This document shows positions 8,580 to 16,113 of a DNA stretch of 64,000 bases, piece by piece. Under the pieces are notes generated by a model that saw only the letters and a program-made list of their open reading frames with translations, was not told where the DNA came from and made no database searches. The stretch's first letter is position 1; each line of letters opens with the position of its first letter. The DNA is from Polaribacter batillariae (lineage in GTDB: Bacteria; Bacteroidota; Bacteroidia; Flavobacteriales; Flavobacteriaceae), in the NCBI RefSeq assembly GCF_017498485.1, contig NZ_CP071795.1, positions 2,232,001 through 2,296,000 of the forward strand. The letters run 5' to 3'. The position numbers were made by a program, and so were the translations under genes.

Positions 8580-8654
8580 TTTAACAAAATAAGGGAGTTT
8601 CTTAACAGTTCTATTTTTTTTTATCTCTAAAAAGTAAATACTTTCGCCGCATAA

Positions 8655-8906
8655 AGTATTGGTTTTTATGTTCGATGTATTGAATGTAAAATTAAAAGGG
8701 AATCAGGTGATTTTTTAGTTAAAAAAATCCTGAACTGTTCTCGCAACTGTAAGCTTCGTCTTGTAAAAAGATGTCTGTTAAATCTCACACCACTGTTTAA
8801 AAATTTAAATGGGAAGGTTTTAACAAAAAGTAAGTCAGGAGACCTGCCAGTGCTCAAATTCGTGTTTTTATGCTTTCGAGAAAAAGGCAGAAGACTATTA
8901 TTTTTT
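8655..8906 (+). promoter_or_regulatory. Cobalamin (B12) riboswitch with possible terminator
   Basis: The conserved blocks appear in order on the plus strand: GGGAATCAGGTGA at 8698-8710, CGCAACTGTAAG at 8742-8753, CACCACTG at 8788-8795 and the B12 box AAGTCAGGAGACCTGCC at 8832-8848. A short stem between CTGCC (8844-8848) and GGCAG (8886-8890), followed by a T-tract at 8901-8906, could be the expression platform. A near-consensus -7 box TACTTTCG precedes it at about 8639. Binding of adenosyl- or methylcobalamin would repress the downstream lipoprotein gene. The leader is about 350 nt long. Confidence 0.9.
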
Positions 8907-9006
8907 GTTCGACATACGTATTTTTTTGTTTGATTATTTTTTAATCTAACCCATAAGATGCAATGTGTATGCGAATTTTTAAACCGTAACCTAAAACCCA
9001 ATTATA

Positions 9007-10077
9007 ATGAAGAATTTTTATGCTGCATATGCATTTTTATGCATTTTCGTATTTGCATCTTGCTCTAAGAAAACAACGTCGAAAATTGAAGAAGAAGCTG
9101 TTTTCGATTCCACCTTTATTTTAACATTAGAAAGCGATAAAACAGCCATTAACTTTTTAAATAGCGGTGCTTTTTTAACACCAAATGTGTACGAATCTAC
9201 TGATAGAGAATCGATTTCTTTTTCGAGTTTCGACAACGCTTTGTTTGTTGTTAGTAAAAAAGGGCCCAATTACATTACACAATTTAACGTAGAGAATTTA
9301 AATGTTGATAACGTGGTGACCAGTTCCGACCTTACTGCACCTTCTTATTTAGAAATGTATTCGGCTACAGAGGGCTTGGTTATTGGAGTTTCTGGAAGAG
9401 GAAGGCGTAAAAAATATAATGTTGCTCCCGTAAATATAACCACTGGTATTGGTAATAAAATAGATGGCTTTTCTGACAATATTTTGTACAATAATGCTGC
9501 TTTAGTAACCGATGGAAATACTGTTTTAGTTGCAGATGGTAAAGATTTAAAAGCAATGAATACTACCACAAAAGAAATAACTACCTTGTTAACTTTTGCC
9601 GAAAATATTTCTGGTATTTTAAAGAACAAAAATGGTACAATTTGGGTCGCTACAGAAAAAAGAACCGAAAAAGCGGCGTTTACAAAACTAAATAAAGATT
9701 ACTCTATAAACGAAGTGGTTACTGTTACAGATAATACTATTAATTTATTTAAAAACAGTCTTTTAAGTTTAAATCGTTCTAGTTTTACAGCTTATTGGTC
9801 AGAGGCTGCTTCTGGTAAAATTTACAGATTTAATACTATCACAAAATTAGTAGAAGAGTTTGTAACACCAGCCACAAATAATGTTGCTTTAACAACCGTT
9901 GTAAAACAACACCCTGTTACCAAACAAGTTTTTGTAATAGGTTTAGAAGATTTTTTAGACCCTGATAATAGTATTATCGCCATTTATAATGATGATAAAT
10001 CTTTCGAAAAAAAGGTTGAAAAAGTAGGAACGTCTCCTATCGATATTTATTTTTCCGATAAAAATTTTACAAATTAG
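9007..10077 (+). CDS. B12-regulated beta-propeller-like surface lipoprotein (BtuG-like candidate)
   Basis: The 356-residue product starts MKNFYAAYAFLCIFVFASCSKK, with a lipobox ending at Cys19, so it is a lipoprotein. The remainder is beta-rich with recurring short blade-like motifs (NALFVVSKKGPNYITQF, NTVLVADGKDLKAMN, GTIWVATEKRTEK, KQVFVIGLEDF), as expected for a seven-bladed propeller. It follows directly on the cobalamin riboswitch. In Bacteroides, BtuG is a surface propeller lipoprotein that captures cobalamin for the TonB transporter BtuB. A similar role is inferred here. No btuB or btuFCD gene is adjacent, which is unusual. YncE-type or unrelated propeller lipoproteins remain alternatives. 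Confidence 0.78.
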   Translation: MKNFYAAYAFLCIFVFASCSKKTTSKIEEEAVFDSTFILTLESDKTAINFLNSGAFLTPNVYESTDRESISFSSFDNALFVVSKKGPNYITQFNVENLNVDNVVTSSDLTAPSYLEMYSATEGLVIGVSGRGRRKKYNVAPVNITTGIGNKIDGFSDNILYNNAALVTDGNTVLVADGKDLKAMNTTTKEITTLLTFAENISGILKNKNGTIWVATEKRTEKAAFTKLNKDYSINEVVTVTDNTINLFKNSLLSLNRSSFTAYWSEAASGKIYRFNTITKLVEEFVTPATNNVALTTVVKQHPVTKQVFVIGLEDFLDPDNSIIAIYNDDKSFEKKVEKVGTSPIDIYFSDKNFTN

Positions 10078-10098
10078 GCAAGTTTAAAGTTTTAGTTT

Positions 10099-10141
10099 AA
10101 AAGCGAAATTACCTGTTTTAAAAACAAATAATTTCGCTTTT
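10099..10141. terminator. Bidirectional intrinsic terminator
   Basis: AAAAGCGAAATT (10099-10110) pairs perfectly with AATTTCGCTTTT (10130-10141), flanked by A and T runs. It lies between the convergent lipoprotein and hydrolase genes. Confidence 0.75.
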
Positions 10142-10179
10142 AATAATCAAAATATAAAAACGTTAACAACTGGGTTAGC

Positions 10180-11025
10180 CTAACTTTTAGTTATAAAATC
10201 AATACAAATTTTAGTAACAGCTGCCAATTCTTTAGACATTTTGTCTTTTTTCCAAGGATGGGAAACATTAAAAACATGGTCTGCATTTTTAATGATTTTT
10301 AAAGTGCTTTTAGGGTTCCAAGAATGTATTTTTTTACCTTCTTCTACAGAGATTGAGGCATCAGAATCTCCATGAATTATTAGATGTGGAACCTTAATTT
10401 TTTGGGCAGACTTCTTAATATTTAGTCGTTCTTCGTTTTCTTTAAAATTAGTGTAAAATTGATAAAAATGAGGCATTAATTGCTTTGTTCTTCCGTTTAA
10501 AACATATTTTACGCCTGTTTTTTTCCAATTTTCTAAATCGCCAATTGTAGATGACCTTGAACCAAAGTCGCAAACAGAAGCCAAAGAAATTAGGTTTTTT
10601 ATACGCGAATCTTCAGCTGTTTTTATGGTAACAATTCCTCCTCCTCTACTGTGACCAATTATTGAAATACAATGGCTATTTGCTTCCTTTTTAAAATCGG
10701 TATTCGTAGAAATCCAATCTAAAATACTTTCTAGATCGTCTAATTCTTTGGTGTAATTATTATTCCCAAAAGCTTCTAAATCTGGAAAATCTATAGGTTG
10801 CTTTGGAGTACCTCCATTGTAAGAAAAATTAAATTTTATAAAGAAAAAACCTGCACTTGCAAATGCTGTTGCCATTAAATTCCAAGCGCCCCAATCTTTA
10901 AAACCTTTGTAGCCATGGCAAAAAATAATTATTTTTTTAGGTTGATGCGTTTCTTTATAAAAAACATCTGTTACAATTGGTTTTTTGTGTTTTCCTTCAA
11001 CAAGTATGTTTTTAATTATTTTCAT
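10180..11025 (-). CDS. Alpha/beta hydrolase
   Basis: A serine hydrolase of about 281 residues when started at the ATG at 11025 (MKIIKNILVEGKHKKP). A longer frame to 11070 would overlap the upstream transporter gene and adds no conserved sequence. The oxyanion segment IIIFCHGYKGFKDWGAWN, the nucleophile elbow IIGHSRGGGIV and a late LIIHGDSDASISVEEG followed by NADHVFN supply Ser, Asp and His. It is most like the dienelactone hydrolase/acyl-peptidase-like cytosolic esterases. The substrate is unknown. It is closely spaced behind the LysE-like gene, likely as one leftward unit. Confidence 0.85.
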   Translation of the reverse strand: MKIIKNILVEGKHKKPIVTDVFYKETHQPKKIIIFCHGYKGFKDWGAWNLMATAFASAGFFFIKFNFSYNGGTPKQPIDFPDLEAFGNNNYTKELDDLESILDWISTNTDFKKEANSHCISIIGHSRGGGIVTIKTAEDSRIKNLISLASVCDFGSRSSTIGDLENWKKTGVKYVLNGRTKQLMPHFYQFYTNFKENEERLNIKKSAQKIKVPHLIIHGDSDASISVEEGKKIHSWNPKSTLKIIKNADHVFNVSHPWKKDKMSKELAAVTKICIDFITKS

Positions 11026-11035
11026 TCTTTTCGAT

Positions 11036-11647
11036 TTAAAGAACAAATTTAAGAAAAGTAAACAGCGCAAAACCAGCTGTAATAAAACTTAAAATTAAAT
11101 TGATATTGTTTGTTAAATTCCCCGTTTTTTGTTGAATTAAATAGGCAAATCTTCCGTACAAATATAAAATAAAATAGGCGCCAATTACAGCACCTACAAC
11201 AAAATATAAGGTAGAAGTAATATCGAAATTTGTCATATTATACGACATTAAAAGTGCCACAATTCCAGAGAAAAAAGGAATTGCAAACATGTTTAAAACA
11301 GATAAAACAACTCCGAAAAAAAAGGAATTTTTTCGATAAACTTTTATTTGTTTTTTTTCTTTTTTATTTTGTTTGAAAAAATAAACAGACAAAAATAACA
11401 GTACAATAATGCCTGCTTTCTCTAAAATTTCTATAAAAGTAGGGTTTTTTGAAAGATATTGTATCAAATAAATAGAAAGATACGCTTGTAGAAAAACTAC
11501 CAACGAAACTCCTAGAGTAAAATTACTAAAATCTTTTTTGCTTCTATCTAATCGTATTTTTAAAGCTGTCATGTTTAACACACTTGGCAACGTAAAACCT
11601 AAAAATGAAAACACAAAACCGAAAAAAAAGAGAAAAAACATATCCAT
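11036..11647 (-). CDS. LysE-family (RhtB-like) transporter, paralogue 1
   Basis: A 203-residue membrane protein with about six hydrophobic segments. The family signature is recognisable: GFTLPSVLNMTALKIRLDRSKKD after the first helix, LSVLNMFAIPFFSGIV in the middle and GAVIGAYFILYLYG later. LysE/RhtB proteins export amino acids or related metabolites across the inner membrane. A clear paralogue lies at 17882-18505 in the same orientation. The two border the accessory cassette array, one on each side. Confidence 0.8.
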   Translation of the reverse strand: MDMFFLFFFGFVFSFLGFTLPSVLNMTALKIRLDRSKKDFSNFTLGVSLVVFLQAYLSIYLIQYLSKNPTFIEILEKAGIIVLLFLSVYFFKQNKKEKKQIKVYRKNSFFFGVVLSVLNMFAIPFFSGIVALLMSYNMTNFDITSTLYFVVGAVIGAYFILYLYGRFAYLIQQKTGNLTNNINLILSFITAGFALFTFLKFVL

Positions 11648-11708
11648 TAATTTTATAGGTATTGTGTCGTATTTATCATTAAAAAATTACTGTTTTCGAT
11701 AAAAATAC

Positions 11709-11928
11709 CAAACACTCGCTCGTTAGTAAATTCTTATGGAATTTTTAAAATGTTAGATATTGACCCAAACTCTAAAAAGTTAAATGCGGAATTGACAAAA
11801 TGTGGAATTTATATCTTTATGGAAATATTACTATATTTATCTCAATTAAATTTGGTTGCTTTTTTGCCTACTACTGAATTTCCTTTGGAAATTCTTCGCA
11901 GACAAAATTGCACTATTCTTATACAAAA
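11709..11928. repeat. Cassette-array spacer repeat, copy 1
   Basis: This noncoding stretch holds CACTCGCTCG, AAAATGTGGAATT and ATCTTTA, then GTTGCTTTTTTGCCTACTAC and the self-complementary GAATTTCC/GGAAATTC, ending CGCAGACAAAATTGCAC. The same order of blocks recurs at 12785-13119 and, in shorter form, at 15389 and 17760. It contains no convincing gene; a 69-codon frame at 11750 falls in the repeat and is ignored. It immediately precedes the left arm of cassette 1. Confidence 0.8.
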
Positions 11929-11999
11929 CGTTGTACCACATACTGAAAAAAATTCGTGATTTGAATATTATTCAGTAAATTTATTGAAAATTAAAGAAA

Positions 12000-12215
12000 A
12001 TGGAAACTATCCGAATTGACATAATAAACCCAAAAGCGAAAAAACTTCTTAAAGGTTTAGCGGATTTGAACTTGATAAAGATTAATAAAGAAAAATATAA
12101 ATCGGAATTCTCTGCTTTACTAAAAAAAATAAGGGCTAAATCTAATGAAGAGATTTCGTTAGATGAAATAACCAAAGAAGTCGAGCAAGTGAGAAAATCA
12201 CGATATGAAAAATAA
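12000..12215 (+). CDS. Antitoxin of a PIN-type toxin-antitoxin pair
   Basis: A 71-residue charged protein beginning METIRIDIINPKAKKLLKGLADLNLI. The beta-strand start and the helical Lys/Glu-rich C-terminus (SLDEITKEVEQVRKSRYEK) are usual for short antitoxins paired with PIN_3-type nucleases in Bacteroidota. It overlaps the toxin start by 11 bases, the standard coupling for type II pairs. It would bind and block the toxin and repress its own promoter. It appears intact, unlike its partner. Confidence 0.8.
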   Translation: METIRIDIINPKAKKLLKGLADLNLIKINKEKYKSEFSALLKKIRAKSNEEISLDEITKEVEQVRKSRYEK

Positions 12216-12616
12216 GAAAATAATCCTTGATACAAATCTTTGGATTAGCTTTCTGATTTCCAAAAAATTCAGTCAAATTGATGAACTGATTGAAAACAAA
12301 AAAATCATATTGATTTTTTCCAACGAATTGCTCGAAGAATTTATTGATGTTGTAAGCCGACCGAAATTTAAAAAGTATTTCTCAAAAAAAGGATATTGAG
12401 AAAATTCTTGAGTATTTTGACCAATTTGGAGAATTAGCAAAAATTACTTCTGACATAAAAATCTGTCGAGACGAAAAAGACAACTTTTTACTTAATCTAT
12501 CTGTTGATTCAGAAGCAGATTATTTAATTACTGGAGACAAGGATTTGTTGATTTTAGAAAAGATTCAAAATACCAAAATCTTGACTTTTTCAGAATTTAT
12601 TGAACGGACTGAATAA
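12205..12616 (+). pseudogene. PIN-domain toxin nuclease, frameshifted in an A7 run
   Basis: The frame opens MKNKKIILDTNLWISFLISKK, with the first PIN aspartate in ILDTN, and breaks after residue 64. The A7 run at 12384-12390 is one base too long. Removing one A restores SKKDIEKILEYFDQFGEL and then CRDEKDNFLLNLSVDSEADYLITGDKDLL, which carries the remaining PIN acidic residues, down to a stop at 12614-12616. The full protein would have 136 residues, normal for the family. PIN toxins cleave RNA. The lesion could be real inactivation, a slippage switch or a sequencing error. Confidence 0.85.
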
Positions 12617-12784
12617 AAAGTACGCGGTACAACGAAGCGTATAACTCATTGCTAATCAGTTTATTAATTTAAAGTTAAGACCTACTTGAAAAGTCGCCAA
12701 AAACAAGTCAGTTGTTTAAAAATAACTTTTAGTTTTTTACCGTTTCGAAATCTGAAAAAAATATTTTGAATCCAAAAATGTGGA

Positions 12785-13119
12785 ACACTCTCTCGCTCGC
12801 AAAATTCAGGCGGAATTTTGCAAATAGTTGGAATTGTAAAACGTATGAATTCACTCAAACTCTGAAAAAATTAAACGCGGAATTCTTACTCAATTTTTGA
12901 GTTTAAAACGTTTTTGGAATTAAGCAAAATGTGGAATTAAAATCTTTACGGAAAACAAAAAAAACGTTGAAAAAAAACATAAAAACACGCATTTGCTAAC
13001 ACCGCTTATAAAAAATTGCTATTTTTAGCCTTATCAAAATTAGTTGCTTTTTTGCCTACTACTGAATTTCCTTCGGAAATTCCTCGCAGACAAAATCGCA
13101 ACTTTCCATAAACAAATAC
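12785..13119. repeat. Cassette-array spacer repeat, copy 2 (longest)
   Basis: It repeats the blocks of copy 1 in the same order: CTCTCGCTCG, AAACTCTGAAAAAATTAAAC, AAAATGTGGAATT, ATCTTTACGGAAA, then AAAAATTGCTATTTTTAGCC, TTATCAAAATTAGTTGC, CTACTACTGAATTTCC and TCGCAGACAAAATCGCA. No gene is seen between 12635 and 13176. It abuts the left arm of cassette 2. Confidence 0.8.
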
Positions 13120-13176
13120 GTTGGCTGCAATTATGACAAACAAAATCGATTTAAGTAATCCTTTTAAATTGTACAA

Positions 13177-13425
13177 ATGGAGGAAAAAGAACTGTCGGAA
13201 TTAACGGATCAAGAATTATTGGACAAAGCAAAAAAACTAAAGTCAGATTCCTTCACCAATGCGGTGTTTATCGGTTTTCTAATTGGAATTGTAATCTACA
13301 GCATTGTAATGAACGGATTTGGATTTTTTATACTCATACCTTTATTTATCGCATACAAATTAATTACCAATTCAAAGAAAGATAATGCTTTGAAGAAATT
13401 GTTGAAGGAACGAGATTTAGAATAG
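13177..13425 (+). CDS. Small membrane protein, unknown function
   Basis: An 82-residue protein. The N-terminal 25 residues are charged and helical (MEEKELSELTDQELLDKAKK), followed by two closely spaced hydrophobic segments (NAVFIGFLIGIVIYSIVM and GFFILIPLFIAYKLI) and a lysine-rich tail. This suggests a helical hairpin in the inner membrane with both ends in the cytoplasm. It ends 3 bases before the start of the zinc-ribbon membrane protein gene, so the two are probably co-transcribed and may work together. No function is recognised. Confidence 0.75.
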   Translation: MEEKELSELTDQELLDKAKKLKSDSFTNAVFIGFLIGIVIYSIVMNGFGFFILIPLFIAYKLITNSKKDNALKKLLKERDLE

Positions 13426-13428
13426 GCG

Positions 13429-14151
13429 ATGGCAGAAATTTGTAAAAATTGTGGAACCGAAATAACCCAGAACTACTGCCCTATTTGTGGAAATCCCGCA
13501 AACCTGAAACGAATCGATGCCCAATACATATTTCAGGAAATCCGAGATGTTCTCAACTTCGAAAAAGGACTCTTATTTACAATAAGGGAGTTGACAATAA
13601 ATCCGGGTAGAAATATAAGGGCCTTTCTGCATGAAAATAGGAACAGGCTAGTAAAACCGATATTGTTCCTAATAATTACCTCATTAATCTATACCCTGTC
13701 AAACAAGATATTTAATTTCGAAGACGGTTACATAAATTATTCGGGAAATGAGCAATCCACTGTTATAAACATTTTTAAATGGATTCAGGGAAACTACGGT
13801 TATGCCAATATCATTTTGGCCATTTTCATTGGACTATGGCTGAAATTATTTTTCAGAAGATATCAGTTCAACTTTTTTGAAATTCTGATACTTCTCTGCT
13901 TCGTAATTGGCATGGGAATGTTAATATTTTCAGTATTCGGAATCGTTCAAAGTCTGACACAAGTAAACTTGATGCAAGTCGGGGCCGTAGGAGCATTTAT
14001 TTATACGACATACGCTCTAGGTCATTTTTTCAACAAAAGAAAATTTCTTAGCTATGTCAAAGCATTTTTTGCCTACCTACTTGGAATGATTACCTTTTCT
14101 CTAGCCGCAATAGCTATAGGGCTAATAATAGATTTAATTATCCAGAAATAG
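13429..14151 (+). CDS. DUF3667-like zinc-ribbon membrane protein
   Basis: A 240-residue protein. An N-terminal zinc ribbon has four cysteines, CKNCG (Cys5, Cys8) and CPICG (Cys17, Cys20). It is followed by the typical DUF3667 linker, in which FQEIRDVLNFEKGLLFTIRE leads into LTINPGRNIRAFLHENRNR, then about five transmembrane segments. The family is common in Bacteroidota and has no established role. Here it forms a two-gene cassette with the small membrane protein just upstream. DUF3667 proteins often lie near transport or signalling genes, but nothing in this context identifies a partner. Confidence 0.8.
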   Translation: MAEICKNCGTEITQNYCPICGNPANLKRIDAQYIFQEIRDVLNFEKGLLFTIRELTINPGRNIRAFLHENRNRLVKPILFLIITSLIYTLSNKIFNFEDGYINYSGNEQSTVINIFKWIQGNYGYANIILAIFIGLWLKLFFRRYQFNFFEILILLCFVIGMGMLIFSVFGIVQSLTQVNLMQVGAVGAFIYTTYALGHFFNKRKFLSYVKAFFAYLLGMITFSLAAIAIGLIIDLIIQK

Positions 14152-14202
14152 GGAATAACTGCAGCCAACAAAGTACTGTGGTAAAAAACAAGTAAAAACT
14201 CA

Positions 14203-15174
14203 TTAATTTTTTACGAAAGTACTTTTATAATTTTCATCATATATTAATCCTGATTTTGCTATTGCAAAGACCTGTTTTAGTAGTTTATTACAGACTGCGA
14301 TTAAGGCTAATTTTTTGCTCTTTCCCTTGGCTACGATTCGTTGATAAAGATCTCGACAAGCCTTGTTGTATTTGCATGCATTAAAACTACACATAAACAA
14401 TAAATTTCTTAGTTTTTGATTCCCTATTTTACTTATTCTCGATCGTCCTTTTACACTACTACCACTTTGTCTAATTGTTGGCGTTAGACCTGCATAACTA
14501 CACAATTCACTACCACTCGTAAAACGCTCAAATCCATCGGTTAAAACTACTAACATTAAAGAGGTTTTGGGACCAATGCCTGGGATGCTTTTTAAACGTG
14601 TTAAAACATCGTTATGAACTTCTTTTACTAAAATTAATAGGTCTTCTTCTATCGTTTTTATTTCTTTCTCAACATGTTTTAAACTGCGTTTTAAAGACCT
14701 CACAACAGATTTACTTGGTGTACCTAAAACGGCTTCGCCATGTAATTTATTTTTCAGCATAGTGCTCTGCTTTGTATATGCTGAAAGGGTTCTTGTCATT
14801 TGTAAACATTCCAGCTGATGTTTAGAATTGCCTTTCCACAACTTTAATTTAACCTGCTTTGCATACTCACAAATTAGTTTAGAATCGCTCTTATCTGTCT
14901 TTATTTTAGACAATTTCATTTGAATAAAACGTTTTACCGATAATGGATTTTCTACCGATAATTTAAAACCTTTTTCTTGTAAATAATAGGCTAATTGGTA
15001 ATGATAATAACCGGTAGCTTCCATCACGCAATGACTCTTTAAATCTAATAATTTTACAAACTTTTTAAAGCCTGTTAAATTGTTTTTAAACTGGTAATAA
15101 TTGCCATCTGAATCTGTGACATCAAAAAATAAATGACTGATGTCTATTCCAAAATATTTAATATCTTTATTCAT
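14203..15174 (-). CDS. IS110-family transposase
   Basis: A 323-residue transposase with the two family domains. The N-terminal RuvC-like DEDD domain begins YFGIDISHLFFDV and includes CVMEATGYYHYQLAYYL and the SKIKTDKSDSKLICEYA segment. The C-terminal transposase_20 domain includes LKSIPGIGPKTSLMLVV and YAGLTPTIRQSGSSVKGRSR, containing the Ser-rich catalytic region. It inserts a circular intermediate at sequence-specific targets guided by an element-encoded RNA. The gene is intact and of full length, so the copy may still be active. Confidence 0.93.
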   Translation of the reverse strand: MNKDIKYFGIDISHLFFDVTDSDGNYYQFKNNLTGFKKFVKLLDLKSHCVMEATGYYHYQLAYYLQEKGFKLSVENPLSVKRFIQMKLSKIKTDKSDSKLICEYAKQVKLKLWKGNSKHQLECLQMTRTLSAYTKQSTMLKNKLHGEAVLGTPSKSVVRSLKRSLKHVEKEIKTIEEDLLILVKEVHNDVLTRLKSIPGIGPKTSLMLVVLTDGFERFTSGSELCSYAGLTPTIRQSGSSVKGRSRISKIGNQKLRNLLFMCSFNACKYNKACRDLYQRIVAKGKSKKLALIAVCNKLLKQVFAIAKSGLIYDENYKSTFVKN

Positions 15175-15189
15175 AAATAAATGTTTTTA

Positions 15190-15345
15190 CGAAAGGACAT
15201 ACTACGCGAGTTTCAACGACTTAAAAGCGAGGTCTAAAAGCCTCATAGAACTGTACGAAATCTGTGTAGAAAAGAGAGGGGATTTTCAATGTTGACGAAG
15301 TCTATGCTTCTGCGTATATATTAACCTTATTCCTCTCTTTTGTCT
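15190..15345 (-). ncRNA. Candidate IS110 bridge RNA in the noncoding end
   Basis: The noncoding segment upstream of the transposase is rich in pairing: AAAAGAGAGG (15270-15279) with CCTCTCTTTT (15332-15341) closes a domain, with smaller stems GAAG...CTTC (15297-15310) and GAGG...CCTC (15229-15244) nearby. IS110 elements are known to make a structured guide RNA from this position and strand. The assignment rests on location and visible stems only; loops were not matched to target and donor. Confidence 0.45.
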
Positions 15346-15388
15346 TTTCTTAATTATGTTCAAATTTAATGAATTACAAACTTAAGAA

Positions 15389-15475
15389 GTGTATAATTAA
15401 TTGCTACTTTTAGCCATATCAAAGTTGGTTGTGGTGCATTAAAACCCGCTCTGCCGAAAACTGAATTTCGAAGTA
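15389..15475. repeat. Cassette-array spacer repeat, copy 3 (short)
   Basis: Contains TATAATTAATTGCTACTTTT, AGCCATATCAAAGTTGG and a diverged CTGAATTTCGAAG, in the same order as the longer copies. It overlaps the left arm of cassette 3. From here to 15525 no gene is seen apart from the toxin upstream region. Confidence 0.65.
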
Positions 15476-15525
15476 AATAATCCAAAAATTATTCTTGAAC
15501 TTGTATCCAAGTAGATACAAAATTT

Positions 15526-15825
15526 ATGTTCTTTATTGAGAAAACAACTGAATTTGACAAATGGCTGAAAAAGTTAAAAGACTTTAAGGCAAAGGCGAAA
15601 ATTTTATTTAGAATCTAAAAATTAGAAACAAACGAACATTTTGGCGATTTTAAAACTGTTGGAGACGGAATTTGGGAAATGCGAATAAATTTTGCGAAAG
15701 GTTACAGAGTTTACTTCAAGGAAAAGGACGGAAAAGTAATTGTTCTTCTGATTGGCGGAGATAAATCAACTCAACAAAAAGACATTGCAAAAGCGAAAGA
15801 AATTTGGAAAAAATTAAATAAATAG
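15526..15825 (+). pseudogene. RelE/HigB-like addiction module killer, nonsense-mutated
   Basis: The frame MFFIEKTTEFDKWLKKLKDF runs to a TAA at 15616-15618 (codon 31) and then continues open as KLETNEHFGDFKTVGDGIWE and RINFAKGYRVYFKEKDGK to a TAG at 15823-15825. The read-through protein of 99 residues has the length and motifs of the phage-derived Gp49/HigB-like mRNA interferases (GDGIWEMRI, GYRVYF, LLIGGDKSTQ). The single stop removes the catalytic part. The antitoxin gene follows 3 bases later and is intact. Confidence 0.87.
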
Positions 15826-15828
15826 AAA

Positions 15829-16113
15829 ATGGGAACTTCAAGATTTGAAATAGCGGATTATTTGGACAGTAAAGAAATGATTGCGGAATATCTTAATACA
15901 GTTTTGGAACAAGGCAATAATGCAGATGTAATTAATGCAATCGGACATATAGCAAAAGCTATCGGAATGACAAAAATTGCGGAGGAAACTGGATTGAGCA
16001 GACCGAGTTTATATAAAGCATTATCCGATGGAGCCAAACCACAATTTGCGACAATAATGAAAGTGTTGAAAGCAATCGGAGGACAAATTCAAGTGAATCC
16101 AGCTTCTGCCTGA
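15829..16113 (+). CDS. Addiction module antidote (HigA-like, XRE-type HTH)
   Basis: A 94-residue protein beginning MGTSRFEIADYLDSKEMIAEYL. The C-terminal half is an XRE-like helix-turn-helix: IGMTKIAEETGLSRPSLYKALSDGAKPQ, followed by FATIMKVLKAIGGQI. This is the standard layout of the antidote partner of HigB-like killers. It would neutralise the toxin and repress the operon. As its toxin is broken by a nonsense codon, it may persist as an orphan that protects against related toxins. Confidence 0.88.
   Translation: MGTSRFEIADYLDSKEMIAEYLNTVLEQGNNADVINAIGHIAKAIGMTKIAEETGLSRPSLYKALSDGAKPQFATIMKVLKAIGGQIQVNPASA

Larger units (their letters stand above)
11929..12634. mobile_element. Cassette 1 (toxin-antitoxin) bracketed by gene-specific inverted arms
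   Basis: The left arm CGTTGTACCACATACT (11929-11944) is matched by the right arm AGTACGCGGTACAACG (12619-12634). The reverse complement of the right arm agrees with the left arm at 14 of 16 positions. The enclosed unit holds only the antitoxin and PIN toxin genes. The right arm is followed by AAGCGTATAACTCATTGC, a sequence echoed after other cassettes. No transposase is inside. The mode of movement is unknown; see findings. Confidence 0.65.
13120..14169. mobile_element. Cassette 2 (membrane protein pair) bracketed by inverted arms
   Basis: Left arm GTTGGCTGCAATTAT (13120-13134) and right arm ATAACTGCAGCCAAC (14155-14169) are inverted copies with one difference in 15 positions. The arms lie about 40 bp before the first gene and within 5 bp of the last stop codon, so the unit is compact. 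The right arm is followed by AAAGTAC and then the IS110-type element. Confidence 0.65.
14170..15388 (-). mobile_element. IS110-family insertion sequence in a cassette junction
   Basis: The element comprises the transposase gene and about 200 bp of noncoding DNA on its 5-prime side. It separates the right arm of cassette 2 (ending CCAAC, 14169) from the spacer block TATAATTAATTGCTACTTTT (from about 15391). In other junctions the same two sequences are close together, so the element has probably inserted in the junction. The precise ends are not fixed because IS110-type elements lack clear terminal inverted repeats. Confidence 0.75.

Noticed and set aside
8666..9001. A 111-codon minus-strand frame
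   Set aside because: It is antisense to the conserved blocks of the cobalamin riboswitch and has no protein-like features; the riboswitch explains the sequence.
11750..11959. A 69-codon plus-strand frame
   Set aside because: It lies wholly in the spacer repeat and the cassette arm, and the corresponding frame is not kept in the other spacer copy.
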